From NCBI GenBank assembly GCA_009760855.2, contig WPIO01000039.1, positions 1,465,001 through 1,529,000 on the forward strand: a DNA stretch of 64,000 nt. Direction: 5' to 3'. The notes under the pieces were generated by a model that worked only from the letters and a program-made list of their open reading frames with translations, did not search any database and was not told the origin of the DNA. The stretch comes from Cristatella mucedo. Its lineage: Eukaryota > Bryozoa > Phylactolaemata > Cristatellidae. Both the position numbers and the translations under genes were made by a program. This document shows, one piece after another, positions 1 to 61,000 of this stretch; the stretch's first letter is position 1, and each line of letters begins with the position of its first letter.

Positions 1-465
1 AAAAGCGGGTGGTACGATGCTTGGCCTGATGGGGGAGTATGTCGGAGAGATAGGCTGGAGCCATAGAATGAAGGGACCTAAAAGTGAGTGACAAAACCTT
101 GAAGTCAATCCGTTGCTTGACTGGTAGCCAGTGCAGGTCGGCGAGAAGTGGAGTAATGTGGCAACTGCGACGCTCACGACAGACAAGTCTAGCTGCCGAG
201 TTTTGCACCAGCTGCAATCGCCTGATTGCACATGCTGGTAGGCCAGTAAGCAGTGAATTGCAGAAGTCGAGACGAGATGTCACGAATGCATGGACCAACT
301 TAGATGTGGTATCTTTATGTAAACAAGCCCGAATTTTAGCAACGTTATGATGCTAAAAATAGGCGGATTTGACTGTGGAGCTGATATGGTCGTCTAACGA
401 GGGGTCGCTTTGGAATATGACACCTAGATTTCGAACTGATTCAACTGGGATATTGAGAGAAGCAG
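1..465 (-). mobile_element. LINE fragment (reverse-transcriptase C-terminal region), truncated by the window edge
   Basis: Nearly identical to 27312-27770, which lies in a longer copy. On the minus strand it encodes the conserved block of the LINE ORF2 C-terminus (AIRRLQLVQNSAARLV, ITPLLADLHWLPVKQRIDFK). Similarity fades after about 465 and the sequence becomes unique. The rest of the element lies outside the window. Confidence 0.9.
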
Positions 466-3400
466 CTTGAGGTACGATACTCAAAGATGGGGGATTCAAA
501 TGGGAAAGTCGCAAGAGTGCAAACATCGCCCTTGCGAAAGAAATCTGGCAAGGATTTCATCCGCATTGAAATTAAAATGCTCGTAAAGCTATCCCGTAGC
601 AGCCCAACATAACTGAATAGCTTTCTTGGGAAATTGCACGTGATTCAGCATGCAAAGAGAAAGACCTCTGTTCATCAGTACTGAATAGCGAGGTAGCTTG
701 CTTAGCATGTTGTAATGGCTTCAGTGGTCCTGTCAAAGAGAGCCTAAGAAGATGAGAACAAATCACATTAGGACATTAGGAGCTCGGAAACGATTAGTAG
801 TTAAGTAATTAGTAGTTAAGAATAGCAAGAAAAGTTCGTGCAAATTTGGGGGAGCACTTTGAATTTCCGAATTTACAGTGCTACCTAATGAGGCTTAGAA
901 ACTTCCGCACGAAGCCCGAAAGTGTTGGCCGTCTGTACAAAAACACCCCGATACGAACTTTACGAACAGATTACTAATGAAATAAAATTTGTACCCACTG
1001 CTGCTGTAACTATACAACTTGTGAACTGTGCTCAAAATACAAGTGAAACTTTAAATATGTAGGGCATCCGTCAGACGATGTACCGTACATATTTAGAGAG
1101 TTTTCTTATAGAGGGGTACCCGCATATACCCGCATATGTAGCCAGCGTACTCACGTGGCCGGTTAAGACGCCGGCATCCTCCGCCTCATTAGTTTCACTT
1201 TACAATTGCTACAAGCGCGTGGAGAAGGATTTATAATAATAAGTCTTTGGGTGTGCCCCAAGAGAACGGGATCTCTATTGTGGCTCTTCACAGGTCGCTG
1301 CCAGAGAAGCAACAGCCAAGGGTCCAGGCAAGCTTACAAAAGCACTCAAGTATCGCACCCAGCCTAACATGCAAAAGCACCAAGAGCACACCTGGGGGCA
1401 CCGCTGGCTCTGGGGCACCGCTGGCTTGCAGTGGCCCTGACCAGCAGTGGCCCAGAGCCAGCGGCGTGCATCGAATAATTCGGCGCTGGGAATGACGGAA
1501 AGCGAAGCAGAGAAAAAGACAATTCGACTGGGGGCGCTATTCAGAAGCATACCTCTCGCTCGTAGTGACGACGTGAGCAGCTTCGTGGCGAACCAGCGCC
1601 GAAAAGGACGATTCAGTCGGATGGAGCAGAGGCTACGATGAAACAGGTAGGCTTCTGAATGTTGTCGTATCAGCGATCGTGACGTGACGTCAGCCGCTTT
1701 TGAGTTCCCAGCCTTGGGAGTACTACTGTTGACTGCAACCACGATACACGAATTGAGCAGTCCCACGCGCGCCCCCCCAGCCAATCCCGCGGAGGCAGGA
1801 TTGGCTTGCATTGATCGCAGTGTGGCCACTAACCAGTTAGCTAATACCCAACGAAAAGGTGCGTGTCCGACAGCCTAGAAACACAACTATTACAGCACTC
1901 TAGTCTCGGTGGAGCGCTGCGCGCAGAATGGAATGTGGCAGGACATCATTCTTTTCCTACAGCTATGCCGACGCCGTGAGCTCTTCGCTGGTGGGTGTGT
2001 TGCTACGTCGATGAACACGGCCCCGCAAGCCACATTGAATGACTGGATCAGGTCGTGTTCTCTAAATGATGTCAGAAAGACTGCACCAGACAACGGCATT
2101 AGCTTATGAAAAAAAGAGTGCAGTTGGGACGAGTAGCAGATTTTGTTGCCGTCGGTACGTCGTCACACAGGTCATTTCGTAGCGGCTATGGTTAATTTAT
2201 GGCACATTCACTATAGCTCTTGCTCTACCACAAATGCAAATGCATTTGCTCGTAAAGTTTATTTCATGTAAATATCAAACGACTCACCGGATAAACGCAA
2301 GGACCCACAGCCGTCGGTACCTTAAGCAGCTTCTGATAACTCAGGCGCTAGATTCGATTTGGTAACTGCACAGACAATCAGCTGCCGCAAGCCAAGCGAC
2401 CAGGTAATGAGCTTACTTCTGGCCAAATGACATCCAAGAAGAGGTTTAAGACCACCGGTTTCTCACAGCGTTTACAATGTCCACGTGAATAACTTTTTAT
2501 GTGCCTGTTCGCATAGAATTGTCCACGGTTTCGCAAAGCAATCATCACGCTTTATTTTAACCTATGTACAGCCCTAGAAACCGATTTAGTTCCAACGGAA
2601 ATGACTCATTGCTAATTCTTCAGCAGTCAAACCCCCTTGCTTACAAAAGCACTTCTCTCCTTAGCTAATCAACTGTAAAATGTAGCTATTTTTAACCCAA
2701 GGTAGTAAGTTTAATCTCGTTGCTTCATATGCCTCAAAAGTATAGAAAACATGGCCAATATTCCCTACATAGGCTTGTTTTCTTTTACCAGGACAGCTAT
2801 TAATTTGAAATACATCTATTTCAGAAGAGAAAACTGTGAAACCTGCGTCTTGGGTTCACATTTAGGCGCACAAAGCAAGCAAGCGCGAATCAAAATGTTA
2901 GCATGTCTTCACTCGATAGACATACAGGAATTACCCGTCGAAACTGCTCAGAAGTGATTCCGCCGTGACCAGGCGCCGGACTATTTCCCTCGCTATTTCG
3001 GGCGGCGGCGCAAAGCGTGCAACGTGCAGAGACCTTAAGCTAGCCACACTGGCTAGCTTCAGGTCGTAAGACGGAGTACGACGACGTAGTACGTAGTACG
3101 ACGGACGTAGGACGACGTAGTACGTAGTACGACAGAGTAGCAACAGGGGGCTCGATGTTCTGCACGCAGGGCTAGCGGCGGCGGCAGCAGCAGCGTCGCA
3201 TTCGGAAAAGCGCAGCACGAGACGAGCGCTGCACACCGTGTGCACGGCTGATAGGACAGGCGGCTTCCAGCCGACTCGCTAATAGGCTCGCAGCAGCAGC
3301 AGCCGCAGCCGCAGCCGCTCAGCGCCATGACTCGCCGACATGGCAGGCCGTCGATCCGAGAGAGCGACTGCTGTCAGGACCGTGCCTTACGTAATGGACA

Positions 3401-3570
3401 GGTCATACACAATTCATGTCATAATCGCGTTTGCGCGTAATGCACAATACTTCGCGCTGCTCCGACAAGCCCCGGCTTGTCGCGACTATTTAAAAGGCGG
3501 CTCGGCTCTTACTCAGCGGCAAAGCTCTTAGTTAGTAATCGAAGTTCGCCAGTCGAAGCTCAGCGGCAAA
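466..3570. other. No gene recognised; unique AT-rich sequence and a short GTA/GAC repeat
   Basis: No ORF here carries a domain or splice context I can support. A 23-bp sequence (GACGACGTAGTACGTAGTAC plus GAC) is repeated at 3080-3102 and 3111-3133. The stretch 2980-3360 is GC-rich and holds a short run of GCAGCAGCAGCAGCC. This is the downstream flank of the adaptor gene. Confidence 0.6.
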
Positions 3571-3574
3571 GCTC

Positions 3575-4083
3575 GTAGTTCTTGTCGCTCGCTTGTAGGT
3601 CCCTTCATTCTCTGGCTCCAGCCTACCTATCAGATCTACACTCCTCCACCAGGCCAAGTACCGCACCGTCCGCTTTTCGAAAACTAACTGCTTACCAATA
3701 CCTCATACAAGCCTCAAATCATTTGGAGACAGTGCCTTTAGCTCGTATGCTCTCCAAGCGTGGAAATCACTCCCGACTCCGCCACGACATCCCCTGACTT
3801 GAGCAAATTTAAAAAAAAATTTAAAACGCACCTATTTATGACAGCCTTTAGTGGGCTTTATCTGCTTGTGCGTGCTGACACTCTTGCCTGCTGCCACTAA
3901 CCACACTTGTATGCTGACCCTGTGCATGTCACCCCTAACCGTGTTATTCATGTTGTTTATATATCATGATAGCACTTACCATTCGATCGTGTTTCCTTTG
4001 CAGCAAATATAAAGCTCGCGCGTAAAGGAATTGAGTTCTCTGAGCTCGCTTTATCAAGTGTATTATTATTATTATTATTATTA
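3575..4083 (+). mobile_element. LINE 3' end, 5'-truncated
   Basis: Plus-strand copy starting in the ORF2 block that encodes SLTFRSLHS-APAYLSDL. It runs through the 3' UTR (CACCCCTAACCGTGTTATTC) to the GCGC-type hairpin and an (ATT)n tail at about 4061-4083. Reading frames are broken. Confidence 0.88.
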
Positions 4084-6459
4084 ACCAATGTTCAGATGAC
4101 AAGCTCATAGTCCATAATCGCGGAGAATTACCACTCGACGTTCTAGGTTTGCGGCTATTTTTTAAATCGCTTCCTTCAAGGAGGAGCCTCGAAATAACCG
4201 AGTTCCCCGTCCCAGTGTTGTACTTATGCGGACCACGTGACGGCGATGACACGCCCACAATGCGATCCTCGGCCGTGACATACAAAGTCCAGAAAATCCT
4301 AGGGAAAGCCGCTGCCGCTGGCGCTCCTCTGTGCAAGTCCAGACGTTCTCCATTAATGTTTTAGGACAAGCATCTCGTTCAGGACTTTAAGGGATGCTCT
4401 TTCTGCATGGCTCTTTATTAGAGCGCGGTCCAGCCTGCTCAGTTCTCCGCTTGTATTCGCCCAGAAATCGGCGAACCACTGCAAGAAACGGCTTAGAGCC
4501 GCTTCTTAAGTCTTGCTGAGCTTTGTGACGAATTCGTCATACTCTATGTCTTCTTTATCCGTTTTCCGGCGAAGACACCAGCTTTTGCCTTTGTCTCCGA
4601 TAGCTGTAGAAAGACACACTGGCTGTACTTGACGGCTGCTGACTCATTGTCTCCAGAGCCGTTACATATTGCTTGACACGTGGCTGCCCATCTTGAAGTG
4701 CGGTGATGGCGTCAGCAGTCTGCGTGCGCGGCTTCCATTTGATGTCGTCCTTCCTTGCAGAGAACTCGGTCCGCTGTGGCCACTTCCTTGTGTGATAGCG
4801 CGCCTTGGTGTCCTGGCTGTCGAGTTGATAGGGAAAACAAGGAAACGTCGTGAAACCGTCTTGCAGGCTCGTGACACCGTTTTGAAATCTCCAATGAAAT
4901 CTGCACCTCAGTTATCATACTTCATGGCACTCAACAATATCTCGGCACTGGTGCAATGTCTCATTGTTGCTCAAACACAGTGTCTCCGAAAAGACAGGTC
5001 TCATTGTTGCTCAAACACAGCCCATCTCGCTAACTGGGATAGTTAAAAAAGTTGGTTACGCTTTCTCGGATCTGTTACTTTTACACTTTATTCCAACAAG
5101 TTTCACTCCTTGAGCATAGATGTCTGAAACTCACTTTTGGGCTATGTAAGACCAGGGTTTCGCATAAGATCCTTGACGCAATTCTCGTTAATAATAACAC
5201 ACTTGATAAAGCACCCTCAGAGAAATCAATCTCTTTCTAGGCGTTTTACAGTTGCAGCAAAGGAAACACGAAGTTGGAGGGAAAGATGGCTTCCTCGACT
5301 AAGGCGCATCTGTGAATCTGTAATCTGTATCCGTAATATCATCCTCGATGTCTGACTTGCAGCTCTTTACTGAAGATGACTGACCCCATTTCGGAGGGTG
5401 AGTATGGGGAGCTCGGGGCAGTGTAGTACTGGTGTAATGGATGAAGGAAGGGACGTGTGGATACTTGATGGGAGACACACTGTTACCAGTTCGACATTAG
5501 GAAGACTCCACAAAGTAGACAAAGAAGCAGGTGCTTGAGAGGTCAGTCGGTTCCTTCCAAATTCTTGTTGGGAGCTTGCAAACTTCTTGGCTCCTTTTCT
5601 CCTCCGTACCGCCGGCCTGCGAGCATACTGTAGTTTAATGACTTCACAATTAATGGCACTCGCATTACCTAATACTGCGCAAGAGACTTCATCTAGCGAG
5701 GATTAATTTCTCACCCCACCTTCAACAGTGCTCTCGCTAAGCTGGCATGTGAAGTAAGGTGCCATGGCTTCTCTTGATCCCAGATAGGCGTGCCAAAGCA
5801 TGATTTGTAGGCCTCGCACATTTTAGCAGATGCTTTCATCTAGTACTTTTTTACTATTGTCTATTTAAATTGTCGAAGGATATAGCTAAATGCTTCTGCT
5901 GCTCGCAAGCAACCGCTTGATGCCACGTCAGTCAAAAATGGCTGTTCAGCATTTTCCTAATTACCAATAAAATAAGACTACACTGTTCGTTTAAGGCACC
6001 TGCACTTTTAATGTGGATACTACTTAAAGTGCTATGGCCGTTTTAACTCTCACTAACTTGGGTATCGGAGCAATGCATGCTATACACGTGAACCTGATGT
6101 CCGTTCCGTGTCAAACGGTAAAACCGGGAATTTCAAAATGTCATTGAACATCTTCACAGCAAAAGCAAGGTCTGGTGAAATAGTGGCTATTGTGTAGTCA
6201 TTTTAGGCGCAGATTAGGATAGTACAATGTTTTGACGAAGAGCAAAGATAAATTTGTACGTTACCTGGTGAGTTATCAGTAGCAACGTGCTATTTTACTA
6301 GTTACTATGCTGGGGTAAGTTTTCAAGAGAATGAGGAATGAGAATAAACTAATATAAAAATAATTGGAATCTAAACGTGTTGTACAAATATGGGTTCTTG
6401 CTAGCTGACACTTAAGAATAGATAAATAATAAATAGCTCATACATGATCCTCAGTTTTC

Positions 6460-6600
6460 GCAGTGACAGAAGAGCGTTGACGGCCATCACCACCGCCTGC
6501 AGTTGGCAATACAGGATCGCACACAGCAGGATTCAAACCCACGAACTCTGTCGTGAAGAGCGAACACCTTAACTCCAGGGCTATCGCGGCCTTTAAGTAT
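6460..6600 (-). mobile_element. SINE family A, degenerate copy
   Basis: Minus-strand copy. It has the tail module (GCCATCACCACCGCCTGCAG), then GGATTCAAACCCACGA as a decayed B box, then AGCGAACACCTTA...GGCCT for the head. Confidence 0.65.
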
Positions 6601-6794
6601 CAAGCTGGCCAAAATGTCTGCCGGCATTTAGCTACACGATCCTAATGTAAAGTGCGTGCCATTCTGAGCTTTACAATATCTGAGAACGGCGTATTCGAAT
6701 TTGCACCAGTTTGTCCCAGTTCGCTGTATTGGAGTTACACTTATAACATGCTGCACCGGAAAGGCTAGCTTGGGTAGTCTTAGCGGTTTTAGCA

Positions 6795-6930
6795 GCCTCA
6801 TTTATATAGCGGCAGAAGAGCCTCAATGGCTATCACCATCGCTCGAAGTTGGCAATAAACAATCGTCATAAACTGCACGATTCGAAACCACGACCTCGGG
6901 GTCGTGAAGAGCGAACACCTTACTTCACTA
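6795..6930 (-). mobile_element. SINE family A, degenerate copy
   Basis: Minus-strand copy with the tail AGCGGCAGAAGAGCCTCAAT, the decayed B box ATTCGAAACCACGACCTC and the head AGCGAACACCTTAC. About 330 bp from the copy at 6460-6600. Confidence 0.65.
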
Positions 6931-7204
6931 ATAATACTTTACAAATGCTGGAAAGGCAATGTCAATGTGAGTGCTAACGTAATGGTGTGAGGAACGTGTG
7001 AGTTTTTAGCTCCTTTTGAAATGTCAAATCGCATATCACTACTTCAATCGAGTCACAAGCTTCACTGAAAATATCTGAATGCAGTTTCGAACCAAGTTTA
7101 GGTTGGATCGAATCGTAGCTTTACGACTTCAGTATAGCCTACGAGTCCGAAGACCTGGCGATATAATGCGAACCCTGACGAAAAAATCGTTCCGATAGGT
7201 AAGC

Positions 7205-8025
7205 GTTGAAGCAGCTACATTGCTTGATGGGTAGCCAGTTCAGGCCGATGAAAACTGGTGTACCTAGGCATTTTTGAAGGGCACGACAGACAAGCTTAGC
7301 CGCACAGGTGTGCACTAATTAGCAGGCGTTTACGGTACAGTCAAGTAGACCTGCAAGTGGGAGCTGCAAAGTCGAGAAAGGATTGGACAAATGCACGGAT
7401 CAGCTTGGTTGTGGTATCTGTATACGACCCAAATGTTTGCTATCTCACGTAGCTGACAGACATCTAGTGAAAGATCATTTTGGAAGAGGGCCCGAGGATT
7501 TCTGGCTGAGGCAACTGGAGAAATATGATAAATATAGCTGAATCGATCTCAGGATTATAATTTTCCAATTTCCGATTGATACTAGGTTGGCACATAACTG
7601 AGTTTGATTAGTCATTCAATTTGAGAACGCTGGCTACCATCCAAGTGCAAATGTCAGCAATACATGCTACAAAGGAGCCTGGTGGCACACTAGAAAAGGC
7701 AGTTGCTTTTCACCTCTGTCCCAAGGTTGTGGGTTCGAATCCAGCAGTGGGCGACCCTTTATCACCGCTGCAAGCAGTAGTTATAGCCGTAAAGGCTCTT
7801 CCGTCGCTATACAAAAGAGTCTGTCAAATCAGCTAGTATTTGTTTAAGGGGGTTCAGAGAGTTTGACATGCTTGAGTGAATGGAGGTAATAAAGCAAGGG
7901 TACAGCTGTGTAGCCTACATAAAATGAAAGCTTAGATTGTTCTAGGCGATTTCATCGGCAAGAGGGGGTATACTATGTGAAAAGAAGTGGACCTAAAAGA
8001 GATCACTGGAGTATCCCATCAATAA
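7205..8025 (-). mobile_element. Old LINE copy split by a SINE
   Basis: 7205-7672 aligns by eye with 27420-27910 (TTGCTTGATGGGTAGCCAGT, CACGACAGACAAGCTTAGC), and 7850-8025 aligns with 27905-28085 (AAGCTTAGATTGTTCTAGGC, GCAAGAGGGGGTAT). The two parts are collinear in the LINE ORF2 on the minus strand. They are separated by a SINE-A insertion at about 7673-7849. The copy is far more diverged than the one at 27 kb. Confidence 0.75.
7673..7849 (+). mobile_element. SINE family A (tRNA-derived) nested in a LINE
   Basis: Head GGTGGCACACTAG...AAGGCAGTTGCTTTT, pol III B box GGTTCGAATCC, then the family tail AGCCGTAAAGGCTCTTCCGT...GTCTGTCAAATCAGCTAG. It interrupts the LINE copy at 7205-8025. Confidence 0.8.
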
Positions 8026-8032
8026 AATATTA

Positions 8033-8110
8033 ATATAATAATACATTTGTATACTACCCTCAGAGAGCTTAATCTCTTTCTAGGCACTTTACGAACGCTT
8101 TAAAGGGCTG
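8033..8110 (-). mobile_element. LINE/SINE-B 3' tail fragment
   Basis: AATAATACATTTGTATACTA, CCCTCAGAGAGCTTAATCTC and TTTCTAGGCACTTTAC are the reverse complement of the shared 3' end. Too short to assign to LINE or SINE. Confidence 0.7.
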
Positions 8111-9246
8111 CAAGTGGGCATGATGAGGTGGTACTCGGCACACCTTGAGCGGTCTTTTTTTATACATATCCACAAGCAAAAGCCAGTGCTTTTCAATACT
8201 CCTAAATAGGTTTGGCTAAGCGAAGGCAACGATGTCTCGATGCTCAACGTCTTGCCTATAGTACCCGCTAGTGACTGAGGCAGATCCACAAGCAATGCAC
8301 GGCTGCACTGAAAGGCCAGCTCGTCTACAAGTTCAAGATGCAGTCACTTGATCGTCTTCCTCGGACGACACGGCAGGCAGCCAAGCTTCCTCGTGTTGGC
8401 AGCTACCTTAGCCGTCAATCGGTAGCTTCTCGGGCACGCTAGACTTCATGCTAACGCAAGACGGAAATAGCAGGCCCTCTGTCAGTATGCAGGAGAAACC
8501 AGCTCAGCCCACAGTGAAAGGGCAAAAACGCAGTCCACAAACTTACCGCACCAACAAGAGCAGCACGGACAACGATAATATGGCACAGACATTTTATAGG
8601 CACAGTGACTGCGAAACAATGCATGCACCAAAAGATAGATGAGCAGATCTGATCGCATCATCTCTACGACTTTTGCTGACAGCCGAGTTCTTTCGGCCAC
8701 GGCAGAGTACACAAAATATAAATAAAAGAAGCGAGAAAAAGGTATCAGCACCTATAAAACAATGCGTAGATCAAGGGGCCGAGCCCAAAGGTCCAGTCGC
8801 GGCTTAATAAGCATCTGCACGCACCAAAGAGAACCGGATGCATACAGTTCGCAGCTAGTGAGCTTGGCAGACAGACAGACAGACACTGGCTCCGAGGCTG
8901 CCGTGGAAGATGCATCGGCAACTCGCGCACATCTTGTCTCGGCTTGTTTTCAAGCTTTCGGCAGACGACCAGTGGTGACAAGCAATTGCAGTTAAGGCCG
9001 CAGCAGCTGCAGCAACATCAATAGATTAGAATGTGACAGCAGTAGCAGCAGACAGCGGCAACAGCAGACAGCAGCAGAGTGCCGGCAGCTAGCGGCAGCC
9101 ACCATCAGCCATGCAGGCAAGGTTAACAGAAACCGCCGGCTTGCTGCGGCCGCCAGGCGGCTGCAGCTAACTCGGCCCAACACAGCACCTCATGCTTTCA
9201 GCTGCAACCAACTTGGGTCGTTTGCTACCAGACACGTGTCGCCCAC
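8111..9246. other. 3' flank of the adaptor gene; nothing else recognised
   Basis: Downstream of the stop codon on the minus strand. Contains (CAGA) and CAGCAG-rich patches near 8870-9080. I found no confident minus-strand AATAAA between 8000 and 9616, so the transcript end is not placed. Confidence 0.5.
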
Positions 9247-9362
9247 TGGGGGGGGGGGAGATGAGGGGGAGCGGCAGGGGAGAGGAGGGGAGGAGGAGGA
9301 GGGAAGGGGCAGAGGCAAACGAGAGGGGAGGGGCAGAGGGGAGGGTCAGAGGGTCCCGTCAG
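9247..9362 (+). repeat. G-rich tract in the 3' flank of the adaptor gene
   Basis: The plus strand carries a run of at least nine G followed by many GGGG/GGG groups separated by A, C or GA. It lies 250-370 nt past the stop codon on the template side. It has G-quadruplex potential. The transcript itself would be C-rich. Confidence 0.7.
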
Positions 9363-9615
9363 TTGACTAGCCAAACGACCAGGGCAAGACCAACTGGTCG
9401 ACACTACTGTTGCCTCTGCAGTCCGCCATGGCGGCAGCGCTCGAGTCTTTCTTTGCACGCGCGAGCGCTGCGGTCGGCCGAGCGCCTCGAGAGGCGCCGA
9501 GTGCTCGCGCGACCGAAGTCGCCGCGGCACGGGTGCCCGGCGGCGACACGCTGGCGGAGTGGGACTCAGCGGGCAAGAAGGTCAAGGCCACCACAGCAGC
9601 CGTTTCTTCGGCGGC

Positions 9616-59405
<49,790 letters not shown>

Positions 59406-60120
59406 TCTTCTACGGATGCAGCACCAAAGCCATAAAATCGCGGCGACCCTCCTAACCACACGGCGCCGACCGAAGCGCGCTGGGGGGAGGTAAACATGGA
59501 GGCAAGTGTCACGTGACTGGCGATTGGCAAGCGCGACCGTGCCGCAGCGGTCGCTTTGCTCGCGAGGGCTTCTCTAATGGCGACTCTCATCTTGGTATCG
59601 GCGCAAGTCGCAAGCCGGCTGCAGCTGGTAGGCCACTTTCGCTGTCCGCACCGAGTTCGAATATCGCAGCTTGAGGGTTCGCGCAGGGTTGGGGGGGGGC
59701 AAGCGAAGCCACAGGAATGCGCTTGAAGCGAGCCGAGGCCCCAGCGCGTTGCCGAGCTGGACTGAAGCCGTCCGTGCCTGCGTACCAGCCAAGTCACCCG
59801 ACCCCAGCCGCCGCCGCAGCGACTACCGCATTAGCGGTCGTCAGAGCCGTGGTCAAGAGGGGAGACGGAGGAGGCGATGTGGCGGATGTTCGCAGTTTTC
59901 CACCGGGACGCCTAGTGCGAAGTTGACAAAATCGAAAGGATAACTCCGAAACAAACCACGCCCGTAGCCAAAATTTTCTTTCAATGGGGCTAAGCGTCAA
60001 CCTCGAGTAGAAGTTCCGTGGAAGTCACCGTAATGGCAGTGTCTTGCACCCATTTTCCCGACTGTCCGCCGAGTAGGTAGCTAGCCGAGCGCGGATCTGC
60101 TTCCTTCCAAACGTTCCCAA

Positions 60121-61000
60121 TTTACTTGAAAAGCGCGAGTGGCTAGCTGCGACAGGTCCTGTAGAGGCAGTTCCCTTATTTAAGCCGTGCTATTGATTTT
60201 AAAGCATTATTAAGCATGACTTAATGACTGACAGTGACCAAAATACGTGGCAGTGACCAAAGTATTACCGACAAATTTCGATATAAAAAACAGCGATCCA
60301 GAGAAAGCCATTTTTTTCGCAAACACTTTAGCTCGGCAAAATCTAAAAAATAAGATTGCTCGTCTCCCCCACACGCAAGTGACCAGCTGCAGAAAATAGG
60401 AACATCGTGGCTGAATGTTAGGACCAGGGGCGGAGCAACGATTCTCAGATTAGGTCAAGCACTTCAGACGCTGGATAAAAAAATAACAGCCTACTCGCGT
60501 CTTTTATTTGATGTGCGAGCTACGGCTTCGCACAGATTGAAGTTTTTTTAATCCTTAATAATCTTTTTAATCTTTTAATCTCCGTCATTCGTCACCGCCG
60601 CCGTCGTTTCTTCTCAACGTACAACAGCATGGGTGTCGTCGAGGTAGTCCGCACCACTTCGCCGTTCGGAGGCCTGTCTCGACAAGTTCGAACACTCCCA
60701 AGCGCACGGTCGGAGCCTTAGCGGCTGGCACTAGCAGTGCCAGAATAAGTCATACCAACTGCAGGTTAGGTCTTTGCCGACTTCAACTCTTGCGGGGACT
60801 CGCCAGCGCGACGGCAAGATCGTGCGTGAATCGTCGTGACGTCATTGGGAGCCGAGTCAGAATCGAATTCCGTACGAAGGTTTGCTGATTCGAGAGAGGA
60901 TCGGCTCGACATGTGAAATCTCAATGTGAAAAGTAGAACTTGGTGGCAAAATCTACAGATCAGCTGACGACGCTGAGACGCAGAGAACTAACGCGATGAA
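60121..61000. other. Intergenic, nothing recognised
   Basis: Mixed unique sequence upstream of the adaptor's CpG-rich block. CTGGCACTAGCAGTGCCAG near 60724 forms a small hairpin. Confidence 0.5.

Larger units (their letters stand above)
4084..7150. other. No gene recognised; short repeats and a LINE tail
   Basis: GTCTCATTGTTGCTCAAACA(CAG) is directly repeated at 4958-4980 and 4998-5020. A LINE 3' tail on the minus strand lies at 5187-5275 (CACTTGATAAAGCACCCTC...CTCTTTCTAGGCG). Degenerate SINE-A copies are listed separately at 6460-6600 and 6795-6930. The remainder is unique and I see nothing else in it. Confidence 0.6.
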
